From NCBI RefSeq assembly GCF_034263275.1, contig NZ_CP139559.1:248001-312000 (forward strand): DNA of 64,000 nucleotides, written 5' to 3'. Origin of the DNA: Mucilaginibacter sp. cycad4 (GTDB lineage: Bacteria > Bacteroidota > Bacteroidia > Sphingobacteriales > Sphingobacteriaceae). Shown here piece by piece: positions 14,708 to 22,928 of this stretch; within the stretch, counting starts at the first letter, position 1; every line of letters starts with the position of its first letter. The translations under genes were made by a program, and so were the position numbers. The notes under the pieces are model-generated. The model made no database searches. It worked only from the letters and a program-made list of their open reading frames with translations, and was not told the DNA's origin.

Positions 14708-17443
14708 ATGAGTATTGCTAAAACATATATCCCTAAAGAAACCGAAGAAAAATGGTACAGTTACTGGTTACAGCACGGCTTTTTTAAGTCGGTGCCCGAC
14801 GAGCGTGAGCCTTACACTATAGTGATTCCGCCGCCAAATGTTACCGGGGTTTTGCACATGGGGCACATGCTTAACAATACTATTCAGGATGTGCTGGTTC
14901 GCCGCGCCCGTATGAAAGGCAAAAATGCCTGCTGGGTCCCCGGTACCGACCACGCCAGTATTGCCACCGAAGCCAAAGTTGTTGCCATGCTTAAAGAACG
15001 CGGCATCAGCAAAAAAGACCTTACCCGCGAAGAGTTTTTAACCTACGCCTGGGAGTGGAAGGAAAAATACGGCGGCATTATCCTGGAACAGCTTAAAAAA
15101 TTAGGCGCCTCATGCGATTGGGACCGTACCAGGTTTACCATGGACGAGAGCCTTTCGGAAGCGGTTATTGATACGTTTATCCACTTGTATAAAAAAGGGC
15201 TGATCTACCGCGGTATCCGCATGATCAACTGGGACCCGCAGGGCAAAACCGCGGTAAGTGATGAGGAAGTTATTCGTAAAGAAGTTAACCAGAAGCTCTA
15301 TTATATCCGCTATGCTGTTAAGTCGGAAAGTCTGGAAAGTCAGGAAAGTCCGGAAGTCGGAAAGTCGGAAAGTCCGGAAGTTGAAAAGTCAGAAAGTAAC
15401 GAACTTTCGGACTCACGGACTTCCGGACTTGCGGACTTCTTAACCATCGCTACTACCCGCCCGGAAACCATTATGGCTGATGCTGCTATTTGTATCAACC
15501 CTAACGACGAGCGTTATCTGCACCTGCATGGTAAAAAGGTATACATCCCGCTGATCAACCGTGAGATCCCGGTGATACTGGATAACTACGTAACCATGGA
15601 TTTTGGTACCGGCTGTTTGAAAGTTACTCCTGCGCATGATTTGAATGACTATGAACTGGGCCAGCGCCATAACCTGCCCGTTATCGATATCCTGAATGAT
15701 GATGGTACGCTGAATGAAAAAGCACAGATATTGGTTGGTGAAGACCGTTTTGCTGCCCGTAAAAAGATAGCAGTACTGCTGGAAGAAGCCGGCGTACTGG
15801 AAAAAGTTGAAGAATATAAATCGCAGGTTGGTTTCAGTGAACGTACCAACGCGGTTATTGAGCCAAAACTATCTATGCAGTGGTTTTGCAAAATGGGCGA
15901 GATGGCTAAACCTGCTTTGGATTATGTATTGAACGGCGAGATCAAGCTGATCCCCGAAAAGTTTGTGAACACTTACCGCCATTGGATGGAGAATGTAAGG
16001 GACTGGAATATCAGCCGCCAGTTATGGTGGGGACAGCAGATCCCGGCATGGTACCTGCCAAACGGCGATTTTGTGATTGCTAAGAACAGGGAAGAGGCTT
16101 TTGAAGAAGCAAAAAATCTCAAATCTCAAATCTCAGATCTCAAATCTGAAGATTTAAGACAAGACGAAGACGTGGTTGATACCTGGTTTTCATCATGGTT
16201 ATGGCCAATTTCGGTATTTGATGGCTTTAAAGACCCTAACAATGCCGATATCAACTATTACTACCCAACTAACGACCTGGTTACCGCGCCGGAGATCTTG
16301 TTTTTCTGGGTTGCCAGGATGATCATGGCCGGTCATGAGTTCAGGGGCGAAGTACCGTTCCGGAACGTGTACCTAACCGGTATCGTAAGGGATAAACAGG
16401 GCCGCAAAATGTCAAAATCATTAGGCAACTCGCCCGATCCGCTTGACCTGATCGAGACTTACGGCGCCGATGGCGTACGTGTAGGTATGCTGCTATGCTC
16501 ACCTGCCGGTAACGACTTAATGTTTGATGAAAGCTACTGCAAACAGGGCAGCGGTTTTGCCAACAAAGTATGGAACGCGTTTAAACTGGTAAAAGGCTGG
16601 GAGGTTGATGAAAACCTGGCTAATCCTAACGCCGTAGCCATTGAATGGTTTGGCAGCAGGTTTAACCAGGCCCTGACCGAAATTGAAGCCAACTTTGCCC
16701 AGTACCGTTTATCAGAGGCCCTGATGGATACCTATAAGCTGGTATGGGATGATTTTTGCGCATGGTACCTGGAAATGATCAAGCCTGCTTATCAGCACCC
16801 TATTGATCAGGCTACTTATACGGCTACTATTCAATTCTTCGGGAATATTTTGAAGGTATTGCACCCTTTTATGCCTTTTCTTACCGAAGAATTATGGCAT
16901 GATGAGCTGTTTGGTGAACGTACTGAAACAGACTGCTGTATTGTAGCGCAATTGCCCGCTATTGGGGAAATAAATTCACGCTTATTGAATGAAACAGAGC
17001 TTGTTAAGGATGTTGTAACCAACATCAGGAATACCCGCAAAACAAAACAAATTTCTGACAAAGAACCGCTTGAGTTGTTTGTTAAATCAAATTCAGGGAT
17101 CAATTACGGCCAGTACGAAGCTATCATTGCAAGGCTTGCCAACATCAGTAAGTTTGAATCCGTAGCCGATAAAATTGAAGGGGCTATTAATTTCTTAGCC
17201 TCAACAGATGAGTTTTATATTCCTTTCAGCGAAGAAATTGACCCGGTTGCCGAGTGTGCGCGATTAAAAAAAGAGCAGGAATACCTGCTGGGTTTCCTGA
17301 AATCGGTTAATGCCAAATTGGGTAACGAACGCTTTATGGCCAATGCAAAACCCGAAGTTATTGAGGTGGAGCAAAAGAAAAAGGCCGATGCCGAAGCCAA
17401 ATTAACGATCATTGAAGAAAACTTAGCAGCTTTGGCTTGCTAA
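14708..17443 (+). CDS. valS: Valyl-tRNA synthetase with two repeat-derived insertions
   Basis: Class I ValRS of 911 residues from the ATG at 14708 (MSIAKTYIPKETEEKWYSYW). An upstream in-frame ATG at 14618 would add 30 unconserved residues read from a repeat and is rejected. Signatures are HMGH at 50-53 (HIGH), the editing-domain TTRPETIMAD, VDTWFSSWLWP, KMSKS at 567-571, and a C-terminal coiled coil. Two inserts are unusual. Residues about 205-243 (DNA 15320-15436) are coded by tandem GGAAAGTC-like words just before the editing domain. Residues about 469-485 (DNA 16111-16160) are coded by AAATCTC words. Both keep the frame. The gene is essential, so the inserts are presumably tolerated loops. 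Confidence 0.95.
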   Translation: MSIAKTYIPKETEEKWYSYWLQHGFFKSVPDEREPYTIVIPPPNVTGVLHMGHMLNNTIQDVLVRRARMKGKNACWVPGTDHASIATEAKVVAMLKERGISKKDLTREEFLTYAWEWKEKYGGIILEQLKKLGASCDWDRTRFTMDESLSEAVIDTFIHLYKKGLIYRGIRMINWDPQGKTAVSDEEVIRKEVNQKLYYIRYAVKSESLESQESPEVGKSESPEVEKSESNELSDSRTSGLADFLTIATTRPETIMADAAICINPNDERYLHLHGKKVYIPLINREIPVILDNYVTMDFGTGCLKVTPAHDLNDYELGQRHNLPVIDILNDDGTLNEKAQILVGEDRFAARKKIAVLLEEAGVLEKVEEYKSQVGFSERTNAVIEPKLSMQWFCKMGEMAKPALDYVLNGEIKLIPEKFVNTYRHWMENVRDWNISRQLWWGQQIPAWYLPNGDFVIAKNREEAFEEAKNLKSQISDLKSEDLRQDEDVVDTWFSSWLWPISVFDGFKDPNNADINYYYPTNDLVTAPEILFFWVARMIMAGHEFRGEVPFRNVYLTGIVRDKQGRKMSKSLGNSPDPLDLIETYGADGVRVGMLLCSPAGNDLMFDESYCKQGSGFANKVWNAFKLVKGWEVDENLANPNAVAIEWFGSRFNQALTEIEANFAQYRLSEALMDTYKLVWDDFCAWYLEMIKPAYQHPIDQATYTATIQFFGNILKVLHPFMPFLTEELWHDELFGERTETDCCIVAQLPAIGEINSRLLNETELVKDVVTNIRNTRKTKQISDKEPLELFVKSNSGINYGQYEAIIARLANISKFESVADKIEGAINFLASTDEFYIPFSEEIDPVAECARLKKEQEYLLGFLKSVNAKLGNERFMANAKPEVIEVEQKKKADAEAKLTIIEENLAALAC
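15320..15436. repeat. In-frame word-repeat tract inside valS (GGAAAGTC words, then inverted)
   Basis: About eight units of GTCNGGAAA run from 15320 to about 15398, followed by the inverse words ACTTTCGGACT, CGGACTTCCGGACTTGCGGA to 15436, so the tract can fold. It codes for a Ser/Glu-rich segment (KSESLESQESPEVGKSES...). Similar words recur upstream of the ABC transporter at 40743-40790. Confidence 0.85.
16111..16160. repeat. Second in-frame word-repeat tract inside valS (AAATCTC words)
   Basis: The tandem words AAATCTCAAATCTCAAATCTC are followed by AGATCTCAAATCTGAAGATTT. The stretch codes for KNLKSQISDLKSEDL. It lies just before VVDTWFSSWLWP in the catalytic domain. Confidence 0.7.
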
Positions 17444-17446
17444 TTG

Positions 17447-17539
17447 CAGAACTTACAGGCTTTGCGTAACAAGCTACCATACAGTATTTTGATTGCTGTG
17501 TGGCAGCTTGTTCAATTGCAGGGCCAATGTTAAGTTCTG
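17447..17539. repeat. Cruciform-like palindrome after valS
   Basis: Outer arms CAGAACTTA / TAAGTTCTG and inner arms AACAAGCTACCATACAG / CTGTGTGGCAGCTTGTT pair over 93 bases, starting 3 bases after the valS stop codon. It could end or stabilise the valS mRNA, or be a mobile palindromic repeat. Confidence 0.75.
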
Positions 17540-17542
17540 AAT

Positions 17543-19348
17543 ATGAGTAATAAAGTAAGTTTTTTTAACTTATCAATTTATAAGATTTTGTCGAAGGAGC
17601 AATCGTTCCTTGACCAGGCCCGGATTCGTTTATTGTATTATGGGTTCTTCCTTATTTTTGTTGCCCTTGGGGCGCTTTACCTGAACGTTTATTTCCAAAA
17701 CCAAAAAATGCTTGCCTATACCGCCCTGTTTTTGATGGGAGCGATAGTAGTGTTATTTAAGTATTTAACCTGGCGGCCCGACTGGCGCGGCGCAGCGCAT
17801 GCCCTGCTTATTGTGGGTACCCTTGTTAATACCAGCCTGGTTTATGCCTCTATGCAAACGGTAAATATCATTACCGTGCAGGTAATTATTATTGTCATCG
17901 TATTCAGCTATTATATGCTTGGCCAGCAATGGGGGCTCATGTACTCGTTGCTTAATACGGTACCGGTTTTGGTATTTATGATCATTGAGTACAACAGCGG
18001 GTACATTATTAGTATAAAACCTAATAAAATTGACCAGTCTACCATCATCATCAGCCTGTTTGCCAATTTTATACTGCTCATTTTTATCCATAGTCATTTT
18101 TATACTGCCTTCTTAAAAAATATCAAGCACCTTAAAGATAGCAGCAGGGAGCAGGCCAGGCTTTACAATAAGATGGAAACGGCTATTGAAAAGGCAGAAA
18201 AATCGGCCCAGGCCAAATCGGAGTTCCTGTCAACCATGTCGCACGAAATCCGTACGCCGTTAAATGCGGTTATAGGGATGAGTAATTTGCTGATGATGAG
18301 CAGCCCGCGGCCCGACCAGCGGGAGAACCTCGAAATTCTTAAGTTTTCGGCCAATAACCTGTTAGCCATTGTCAATGACGTGCTTGATTTCAGCAAAATT
18401 GAATCGGGGAAAGTGGTGTTTGAAAACATCCGCTTTAACCTTATTGAGCTGATGCATAATATTTGCGGCGGGCAAATACTGAAGGCCGAAGAGAAAGGAC
18501 TGCTTTTTAAGCTTGATGTTGATAGCTCGCTGAAAGACAAAGTGCTTTTTGGCGACCCTACCCGCATTACCCAGATCATTTTTAACCTGGTGAGCAACGC
18601 TATAAAATTTACGCCGCAGGGAAACATATGGGTGAGGGTTACTTGTGTGGAAGACAGGCATAATACCGTTACCGTAAATTTTTCGGTAAGGGATACAGGC
18701 ATCGGTATCGAAAAAGAGAACCTTGAAAATATATTTGAGCCATTTACGCAGGAGTCATTGGCTACTACCCGCGAGTATGGCGGCACCGGGCTTGGCCTGG
18801 CCATAGTTAAGCGTTTGCTCGAGCTGCAGGAACTGCAAATGACCGTTAACAGCAGAATGGGACAAGGATCAGAGTTTTCTTTTCATATGGAATTTCCTGT
18901 ATCAACAGAAGTATTGCCCGTAGTAGTGGCTGCGCCGGAAGCTAAACAATCGGCAAAAAACCCGCTGGCCTGTTTGCGTGTGCTTATTGCCGAAGATAAT
19001 ATGGTTAATGTGATGCTGATGAAGAAATTGCTGAGCAAGTGGAATATAAACCCAACCATTGCCGAAAATGGCGAACGGGCAGTTGAGTTTATGCAATATG
19101 GCAATTTTGACATTGTATTAATGGACCTCCAGATGCCGGTGATGAACGGTTTTGATGCATCTAAAGAGATCCGTAAAATGGCCGATCCTAAAAAATCGGG
19201 CATACCCATCATAGCACTTACTGCTTCCGCACTTTTTGATATCAAAGAACAGGTATACGAGGCCGGCATGAACGACTATGTATCCAAGCCATTTAAACCG
19301 GATGAGCTGCTGGAGAAGCTTAGTAATTATACTTTGAATAAGGTGTAA
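17543..19348 (+). CDS. Hybrid sensor histidine kinase with receiver domain
   Basis: The 601 residues start with five or six membrane helices (about 30-190), with no large periplasmic sensor domain. A short coiled coil (about 200-225) follows. Then come HisKA with H234 in FLSTMSHEIRTPLNAVIGM, a HATPase domain (FNLVSNAIKFTPQG, DTGIGI, GGTGLGLAI), and a C-terminal receiver (about 475-600) with D528 in IVLMDLQMPVMNGFD. No separate response regulator is adjacent, so the output is unknown; phosphorelay to another protein is likely. The stop codon abuts a dispersed GC-rich repeat. Confidence 0.93.
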   Translation: MSNKVSFFNLSIYKILSKEQSFLDQARIRLLYYGFFLIFVALGALYLNVYFQNQKMLAYTALFLMGAIVVLFKYLTWRPDWRGAAHALLIVGTLVNTSLVYASMQTVNIITVQVIIIVIVFSYYMLGQQWGLMYSLLNTVPVLVFMIIEYNSGYIISIKPNKIDQSTIIISLFANFILLIFIHSHFYTAFLKNIKHLKDSSREQARLYNKMETAIEKAEKSAQAKSEFLSTMSHEIRTPLNAVIGMSNLLMMSSPRPDQRENLEILKFSANNLLAIVNDVLDFSKIESGKVVFENIRFNLIELMHNICGGQILKAEEKGLLFKLDVDSSLKDKVLFGDPTRITQIIFNLVSNAIKFTPQGNIWVRVTCVEDRHNTVTVNFSVRDTGIGIEKENLENIFEPFTQESLATTREYGGTGLGLAIVKRLLELQELQMTVNSRMGQGSEFSFHMEFPVSTEVLPVVVAAPEAKQSAKNPLACLRVLIAEDNMVNVMLMKKLLSKWNINPTIAENGERAVEFMQYGNFDIVLMDLQMPVMNGFDASKEIRKMADPKKSGIPIIALTASALFDIKEQVYEAGMNDYVSKPFKPDELLEKLSNYTLNKV

Positions 19349-19385
19349 GCCCCACCCAAACCCTCCCCGGAAGGGAGGGCTTTAA
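19348..19385. repeat. Two-stem GC-rich repeat, half copy (D)
   Basis: AGCCCCACCC, then the stem CCCTCCCCGG / AAGGGAGGGC, begins on the last base of the histidine kinase stop codon. Only the first stem of the family (compare 44884-44969) is present. Confidence 0.75.
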
Positions 19386-19401
19386 AAACAACGCCATCGT
19401 T

Positions 19402-19413
19402 GGTGTTGTCACT
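19402..19413. repeat. 12-bp direct repeat (target duplication), left
   Basis: GGTGTTGTCACT directly precedes the element at 19414. The identical 12 bases follow its other end at 19845-19856. Confidence 0.8.
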
Positions 19414-19844
19414 ATAAATGTTCGGAAGAAATAAAAAAGCGTAGGGATGTGCGATTCCCTCCCCTGGGAGCTACTGTGTGTACACATCTTTTAAATTCTA
19501 TCAATAATTGAAAAAAATGTCATTTCGAACGAACCTGGTGGGAGAATTCGCGCGCAGGGGGGTGAGGAGAAATCTTCTACGCCCTGCTTTTATAAGTATG
19601 ATTGTAGAGCCTGATGTAGAAGATTTCTCTTTCGCCCCACTTCTTAGCCCGCCCCTGCTCAATCGAAATGACATTTTCTTTTATTTAAAAGATGTGTACA
19701 CACTGTAGCCCCAGGGAGGGTGTAGGGAGGGGTTTCATCGACAGGCTTATTCGCTTGCAATGGCGTATAAACCCCTCCCTGCCACTACGCAATCCAGCCG
19801 CGCCCCTCCCAGGGGAGGGAATTAAGAATCTTCCGAACACTTAT
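19414..19844. mobile_element. MITE-like non-autonomous element (431 bp) with nested hairpins
   Basis: The ends are inverted repeats ATAAATGTTCGGAAGA (left) and ATAAGTGTTCGGAAGA (complement of the right end). Perfect 12-bp direct repeats lie outside, so it looks transposed. Inside are nested palindromes: CCCTCCCCTGGG arms; then CTACTGTGTGTACACATC (19471-19488) pairing with its near-complement at 19691-19708; then ATGTCATTTCGA / TCGAAATGACAT; then AGAAATCTTCTAC / GTAGAAGATTTCT. There is no transposase gene; a 66-residue frame inside is not gene-like. Confidence 0.7.
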
Positions 19845-19856
19845 GGTGTTGTCACT
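19845..19856. repeat. 12-bp direct repeat (target duplication), right
   Basis: GGTGTTGTCACT, identical to 19402-19413. Confidence 0.8.
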
Positions 19857-19955
19857 AACAATCCCTAATACTCTTTTAATCACGTTATTTCATATTACTA
19901 TATTAAGCTTTTTGGTTGCTTACGTAACGCCGTAACGCGTGGAGTAGGTGGTGTA

Positions 19956-20042
19956 AGCTCCACCCAAGCCCTCCCTTCCGGGGAGGGCTTCAAAAACTAA
20001 CAACAAAAAAGTCTCCCCTACCGGGGGAGATTAGAGGGGGCT
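19956..20042. repeat. Two-stem GC-rich repeat, full copy (A), overlapping the GH2 stop codon
   Basis: AGCTCCACCC, the stem CCCTCCCTTCCGGGGAGGG, a spacer, then the stem TCTCCCCTACCGGGGGAGA and AGAGGGGGCT. The GH2 gene, coming from the other side, reads its last codons and its TAA (20033-20031) from this repeat. Confidence 0.8.
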
Positions 20043-21851
20043 CTTATTCAATTTATCCCCCTCCTTAATTACAGCCTGGTTCACTTCCCGTACCCTTTCT
20101 ATCTCCATTTTTTCAACAGCCCTGTCGTAGGTTAAAACGCCGTTTACTTCGTGTTCAACATCGGTGGTTTGGGTATATATGGCAACACTTAATCCTTTAT
20201 ATTTCATAAGCTGCTCTACTTCATCAAGTAAAAAAACGTAACGGTCGGTAAGCCTGGCTTTGGTTGGTTCGTAATCGTAGGCATTATTGTGAACCGGCCA
20301 CATATGCCCGCGAACAAACAGGCCAACGCCCCCAAATTCGCCCAGCGAGGCGGCCCGGCGGCCATCCGGAACAGAGGCACCGTACGGGCCAACATAAATA
20401 TGTGTATCCACATAATCGCCATTGCCCGGATCGCCGTAAGGTTTTTGGTAGCTGGGGTTATTGTTAAAGCCCGAGTTGCCGTTAACCAATCGCGACGGAT
20501 CATATTGTTTAACCCAATTGGTGATACTGTTCACATCAAAGGCGCCCCAGTTTTCATTAAAGGGTACCCATGTAATAATGGAAGGCGAGTTATAATGATC
20601 GTCAATAATGGCTTTTAATTCCTTCCGGTAAACCTTCCTGTTTTTGGTAGTATCTTCATTCTGATACCATATGGCCGGCATATCCTGCCAAACCAATAGC
20701 CCCATTTTATCGGCCCAGTAATAAAAACGCTGCGGCTCGGTTTTCATGTGTTTACGGATCAGGTTGTAGCCGGCCTTTTTGGTGTATTGTATATCAAACT
20801 TAAGGGCTTCTTCTGTAGGCGCGGTTAAAACTCCGTCGGGCCAGTAGCCTTGGTCAAGCAAGCCGAGCTGCATGATGAATTTGCCATTTATGAGCGGCCT
20901 GATCACGCCATTAAGCTTACCCAGTTTAATATCGCGCATACCGAAATAGCTTTTAACCTCGTCTGCTTCGCCGCCGTCGGCATTGTAAAGCGTAAGTTTC
21001 AGGTCGTACAAAAACGGAAAATCGGGCGACCATAAAACAGGGTTGTCAATTGGCATATAGAAATACGAGCCGCCTGTTGCGCTAACCTGCGAAACTTCTT
21101 TGCCATTGTTTAAGGCAACTGCCCTGATCTTGCCCGTACCAGTACTATTAACAAATACTTTTAAGCGTTTGCCTTCAACGTCGGGCAAGAGGCGGATGTT
21201 TTTAATATATGATTCATTTACGGGTTCCAGCCAAACGGTTTGCCAGATGCCCGACGAAAAGGTATAGTCGCCGCGCGGGCCGTTTTTGCCCGATGGTGTT
21301 TTGCCATCATTTGGGTCATGAGCGGCAACAATAAGGGTATTACTGCCTTTGTTAAGATATGAGGTAATGTCAAAGCTGAATGAATCGTACCCGCCCGAGT
21401 GCGAACCTGCTTTTTTACCATTCACAAAAACGGTGGCGTCATGATCTACTGCCCCAAAATGAATAATAACGTGTTTGTTTTGCCATTTTTCGGGCACTTC
21501 AAAGTTTCGGCGGTACCACATATTAATCTCCTGTTTACGCTGTACACCGGATAATACCGATTCAGGGCAATAAGGCACAAGTATTTTATCCGGCTTGTCA
21601 TCAAAAGATGCCGGCGTTTGAGGATTCAAAGCATTAGGGGCGGCTTTACCGCCACGGTAATCCCAATGTCCGTTAAGGCAGAGCCAGTCGTTGCGTTGCA
21701 ACTGAGGGCGGGGGTATTCAGACAACGGGATTTCAGCTTGTAGGGCGGTATTTGTCCATTGAGTAGGGAGTTTAGCTTCCTGGGCAGATGCTATACAACT
21801 GACAGCTATCAGTACTGAAGCCAATACAATTGCTTTGCTGTAAATTTTCAT
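20031..21851 (-). CDS. Glycoside hydrolase family 2 enzyme, secreted
   Basis: The 606 residues start with a signal peptide (about 1-23, ending IASA) and follow the GH2 order: jelly-roll sugar-binding domain (about 45-210), immunoglobulin-like domain (about 212-305), and TIM barrel (about 310-590). The acid/base is E433 (VPFNENWGAFD) and the nucleophile candidate is E505 (SLGEFGG). Related enzymes are beta-galactosidases, glucuronidases or mannosidases; the substrate cannot be told from sequence. The last codons (KSPL) and the stop are supplied by a dispersed repeat, so the original C-terminus may have been slightly altered. Confidence 0.9.
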   Translation of the reverse strand: MKIYSKAIVLASVLIAVSCIASAQEAKLPTQWTNTALQAEIPLSEYPRPQLQRNDWLCLNGHWDYRGGKAAPNALNPQTPASFDDKPDKILVPYCPESVLSGVQRKQEINMWYRRNFEVPEKWQNKHVIIHFGAVDHDATVFVNGKKAGSHSGGYDSFSFDITSYLNKGSNTLIVAAHDPNDGKTPSGKNGPRGDYTFSSGIWQTVWLEPVNESYIKNIRLLPDVEGKRLKVFVNSTGTGKIRAVALNNGKEVSQVSATGGSYFYMPIDNPVLWSPDFPFLYDLKLTLYNADGGEADEVKSYFGMRDIKLGKLNGVIRPLINGKFIMQLGLLDQGYWPDGVLTAPTEEALKFDIQYTKKAGYNLIRKHMKTEPQRFYYWADKMGLLVWQDMPAIWYQNEDTTKNRKVYRKELKAIIDDHYNSPSIITWVPFNENWGAFDVNSITNWVKQYDPSRLVNGNSGFNNNPSYQKPYGDPGNGDYVDTHIYVGPYGASVPDGRRAASLGEFGGVGLFVRGHMWPVHNNAYDYEPTKARLTDRYVFLLDEVEQLMKYKGLSVAIYTQTTDVEHEVNGVLTYDRAVEKMEIERVREVNQAVIKEGDKLNKSPL

Positions 21852-21973
21852 AGTAAGGATGTTATAATTGATGAGGTTATGAACGCCAAAATAGGGATTA
21901 GATAACTGTAATCATAACATTTTATTGAGGATAAATTAATGCAGCCCTTTAATTAAAGGGCTATTCCAAAAAG

Positions 21974-22067
21974 CGTCATTGCGAGGTACGAAGCAATCCC
22001 CGATTAGCAGGGCAGCTATGCAAGTTTCCCTGTACAGTTAGGGATTGCTTCGTACCTCGCAATGACG
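21974..22067. repeat. REP-like palindrome, CGTCATTGCGAGG family (copy 2)
   Basis: The arms CGTCATTGCGAGGTACGAAG and the complementary CTTCGTACCTCGCAATGACG enclose about 54 bases. It lies between GH2 and the HsdR-N-like gene. Confidence 0.9.
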
Positions 22068-22084
22068 ATTCCATATATTTTGCG

Positions 22085-22537
22085 CTAACCCTTAACATAC
22101 CCCGGCAACTCCTCAATAAACTGGTAAGTACATTTTTCATGATCAATGGTACAATAATAATGCTGCAGGCCATTGCTTACCGCCAGCAATGGAACCTTAT
22201 GCACCATGTTATACCGGGCAATCTGGTCGAAGGTTTTTTGATCGATAGTTACCGATGGGGCTTTGCACTCAATCATTAAAATGCGTTCGCCGCTGGAGTT
22301 AAAAACTACAATGTCGGTACGTTTTTGCAGCGTATTGAGCTTAAGGCCGCCTTCCAGCTTAATTAATGAGCGGGGGTAGCTTTTTTGTTTGATAAGGTAT
22401 TGTACAAAATGCTGGCGTACCCACTCTTCGGGCGTAATGATGATGGTTTTCTTACGGATCTCGTCAAAAAGGGTCAGTGTGCCGTTATCGTCGCTTATTT
22501 TAAAAGGGTAGGGTGGGAGGTTAAGCGGTTGGAGCAT
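22085..22537 (-). CDS. HsdR N-terminal domain-like protein (PD-(D/E)XK fold)
   Basis: The 150 residues match the short stand-alone HSDR_N proteins of Bacteroidota. The nuclease-fold core is visible as KRTDIVVFNSSG followed by ILMIECKAPSV, a D-x(n)-E-x-K pattern. The N-terminus (EEWVRQHFVQYLI) is typical. No restriction or modification subunits lie nearby, so it is unlikely to be a restriction system; it may be a DNA repair or housekeeping nuclease. It is divergent from holA. Confidence 0.75.
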   Translation of the reverse strand: MLQPLNLPPYPFKISDDNGTLTLFDEIRKKTIIITPEEWVRQHFVQYLIKQKSYPRSLIKLEGGLKLNTLQKRTDIVVFNSSGERILMIECKAPSVTIDQKTFDQIARYNMVHKVPLLAVSNGLQHYYCTIDHEKCTYQFIEELPGYVKG

Positions 22538-22612
22538 TTTTCAATTAGGAGTAAACAATAAGTAATGTCATTAACAAAGAACATTGGCCCGCTCAATTGC
22601 CGCGGGAGGGCT

Positions 22613-22640
22613 GTTACTTTTGTCTTGATACAAAAGTAAC
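22613..22640. repeat. Hairpin GTTACTTTTG / CAAAAGTAAC
   Basis: Perfect 10-bp arms with an 8-base loop (TCTTGATA). Confidence 0.75.
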
Positions 22641-22704
22641 CAAAAACTGAGCGTAGCGGACTCATGAGTACCGATAAAACAAAAATAATCTGCGAATAAA
22701 TCAA

Positions 22705-22878
22705 GTCAGCAGAGAGGTTTCTTTGCCGCACAGGCCCCGCTGCAAAACAGGCAGAACCGCGGCTGCTAAATTTTGCCCGACCTTTACACCTCCCCTGCGA
22801 CAAAATTCGCTGATGCCTTTACCATCGCACAAGGCCATCATTGTTCTGCCTGTTTTCGCCCGAAACTTTTCTGCTGAC
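22705..22878. repeat. Nested palindromic element, 174 bp
   Basis: Outer arms GTCAGCAGAGAGGTTTC / GAAACTTTTCTGCTGAC (2 mismatches) and perfect inner arms AAAACAGGCAGAAC (22744-22757) / GTTCTGCCTGTTTT (22843-22856). No flanking direct repeat was found. Confidence 0.75.
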
Positions 22879-22928
22879 AAAAAATAGGATGATTTCCGAC
22901 ACCTTATTTCCCTAAATAAAAATACATT

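Larger units (their letters stand above)
19349..20030. other. Gene-free repeat cluster between convergent genes
   Basis: This 682-bp interval consists of the half repeat at 19348, the MITE-like element with its 12-bp direct repeats (19402-19856), about 100 bp of AT-rich sequence without features, and the full two-stem repeat (19956-20042). No credible coding sequence is seen. Confidence 0.75.

Noticed and set aside
15320-15436. CRISPR-like array
   Set aside because: The repeated words are only 8-9 bases with no constant-length spacers, lie in a coding frame, and no cas genes are present.
18163-18804. 213-residue frame opposite the histidine kinase
   Set aside because: Antisense shadow of a clear HisKA/HATPase gene.
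19508-19708. 66-residue frame inside the MITE-like element
   Set aside because: It reads across nested palindromes, has no recognisable protein character, and no start signal.
22085-22537. Part of a type I restriction system
   Set aside because: Only an HsdR N-terminal-like domain is present, with no helicase, specificity or methylation subunit nearby.
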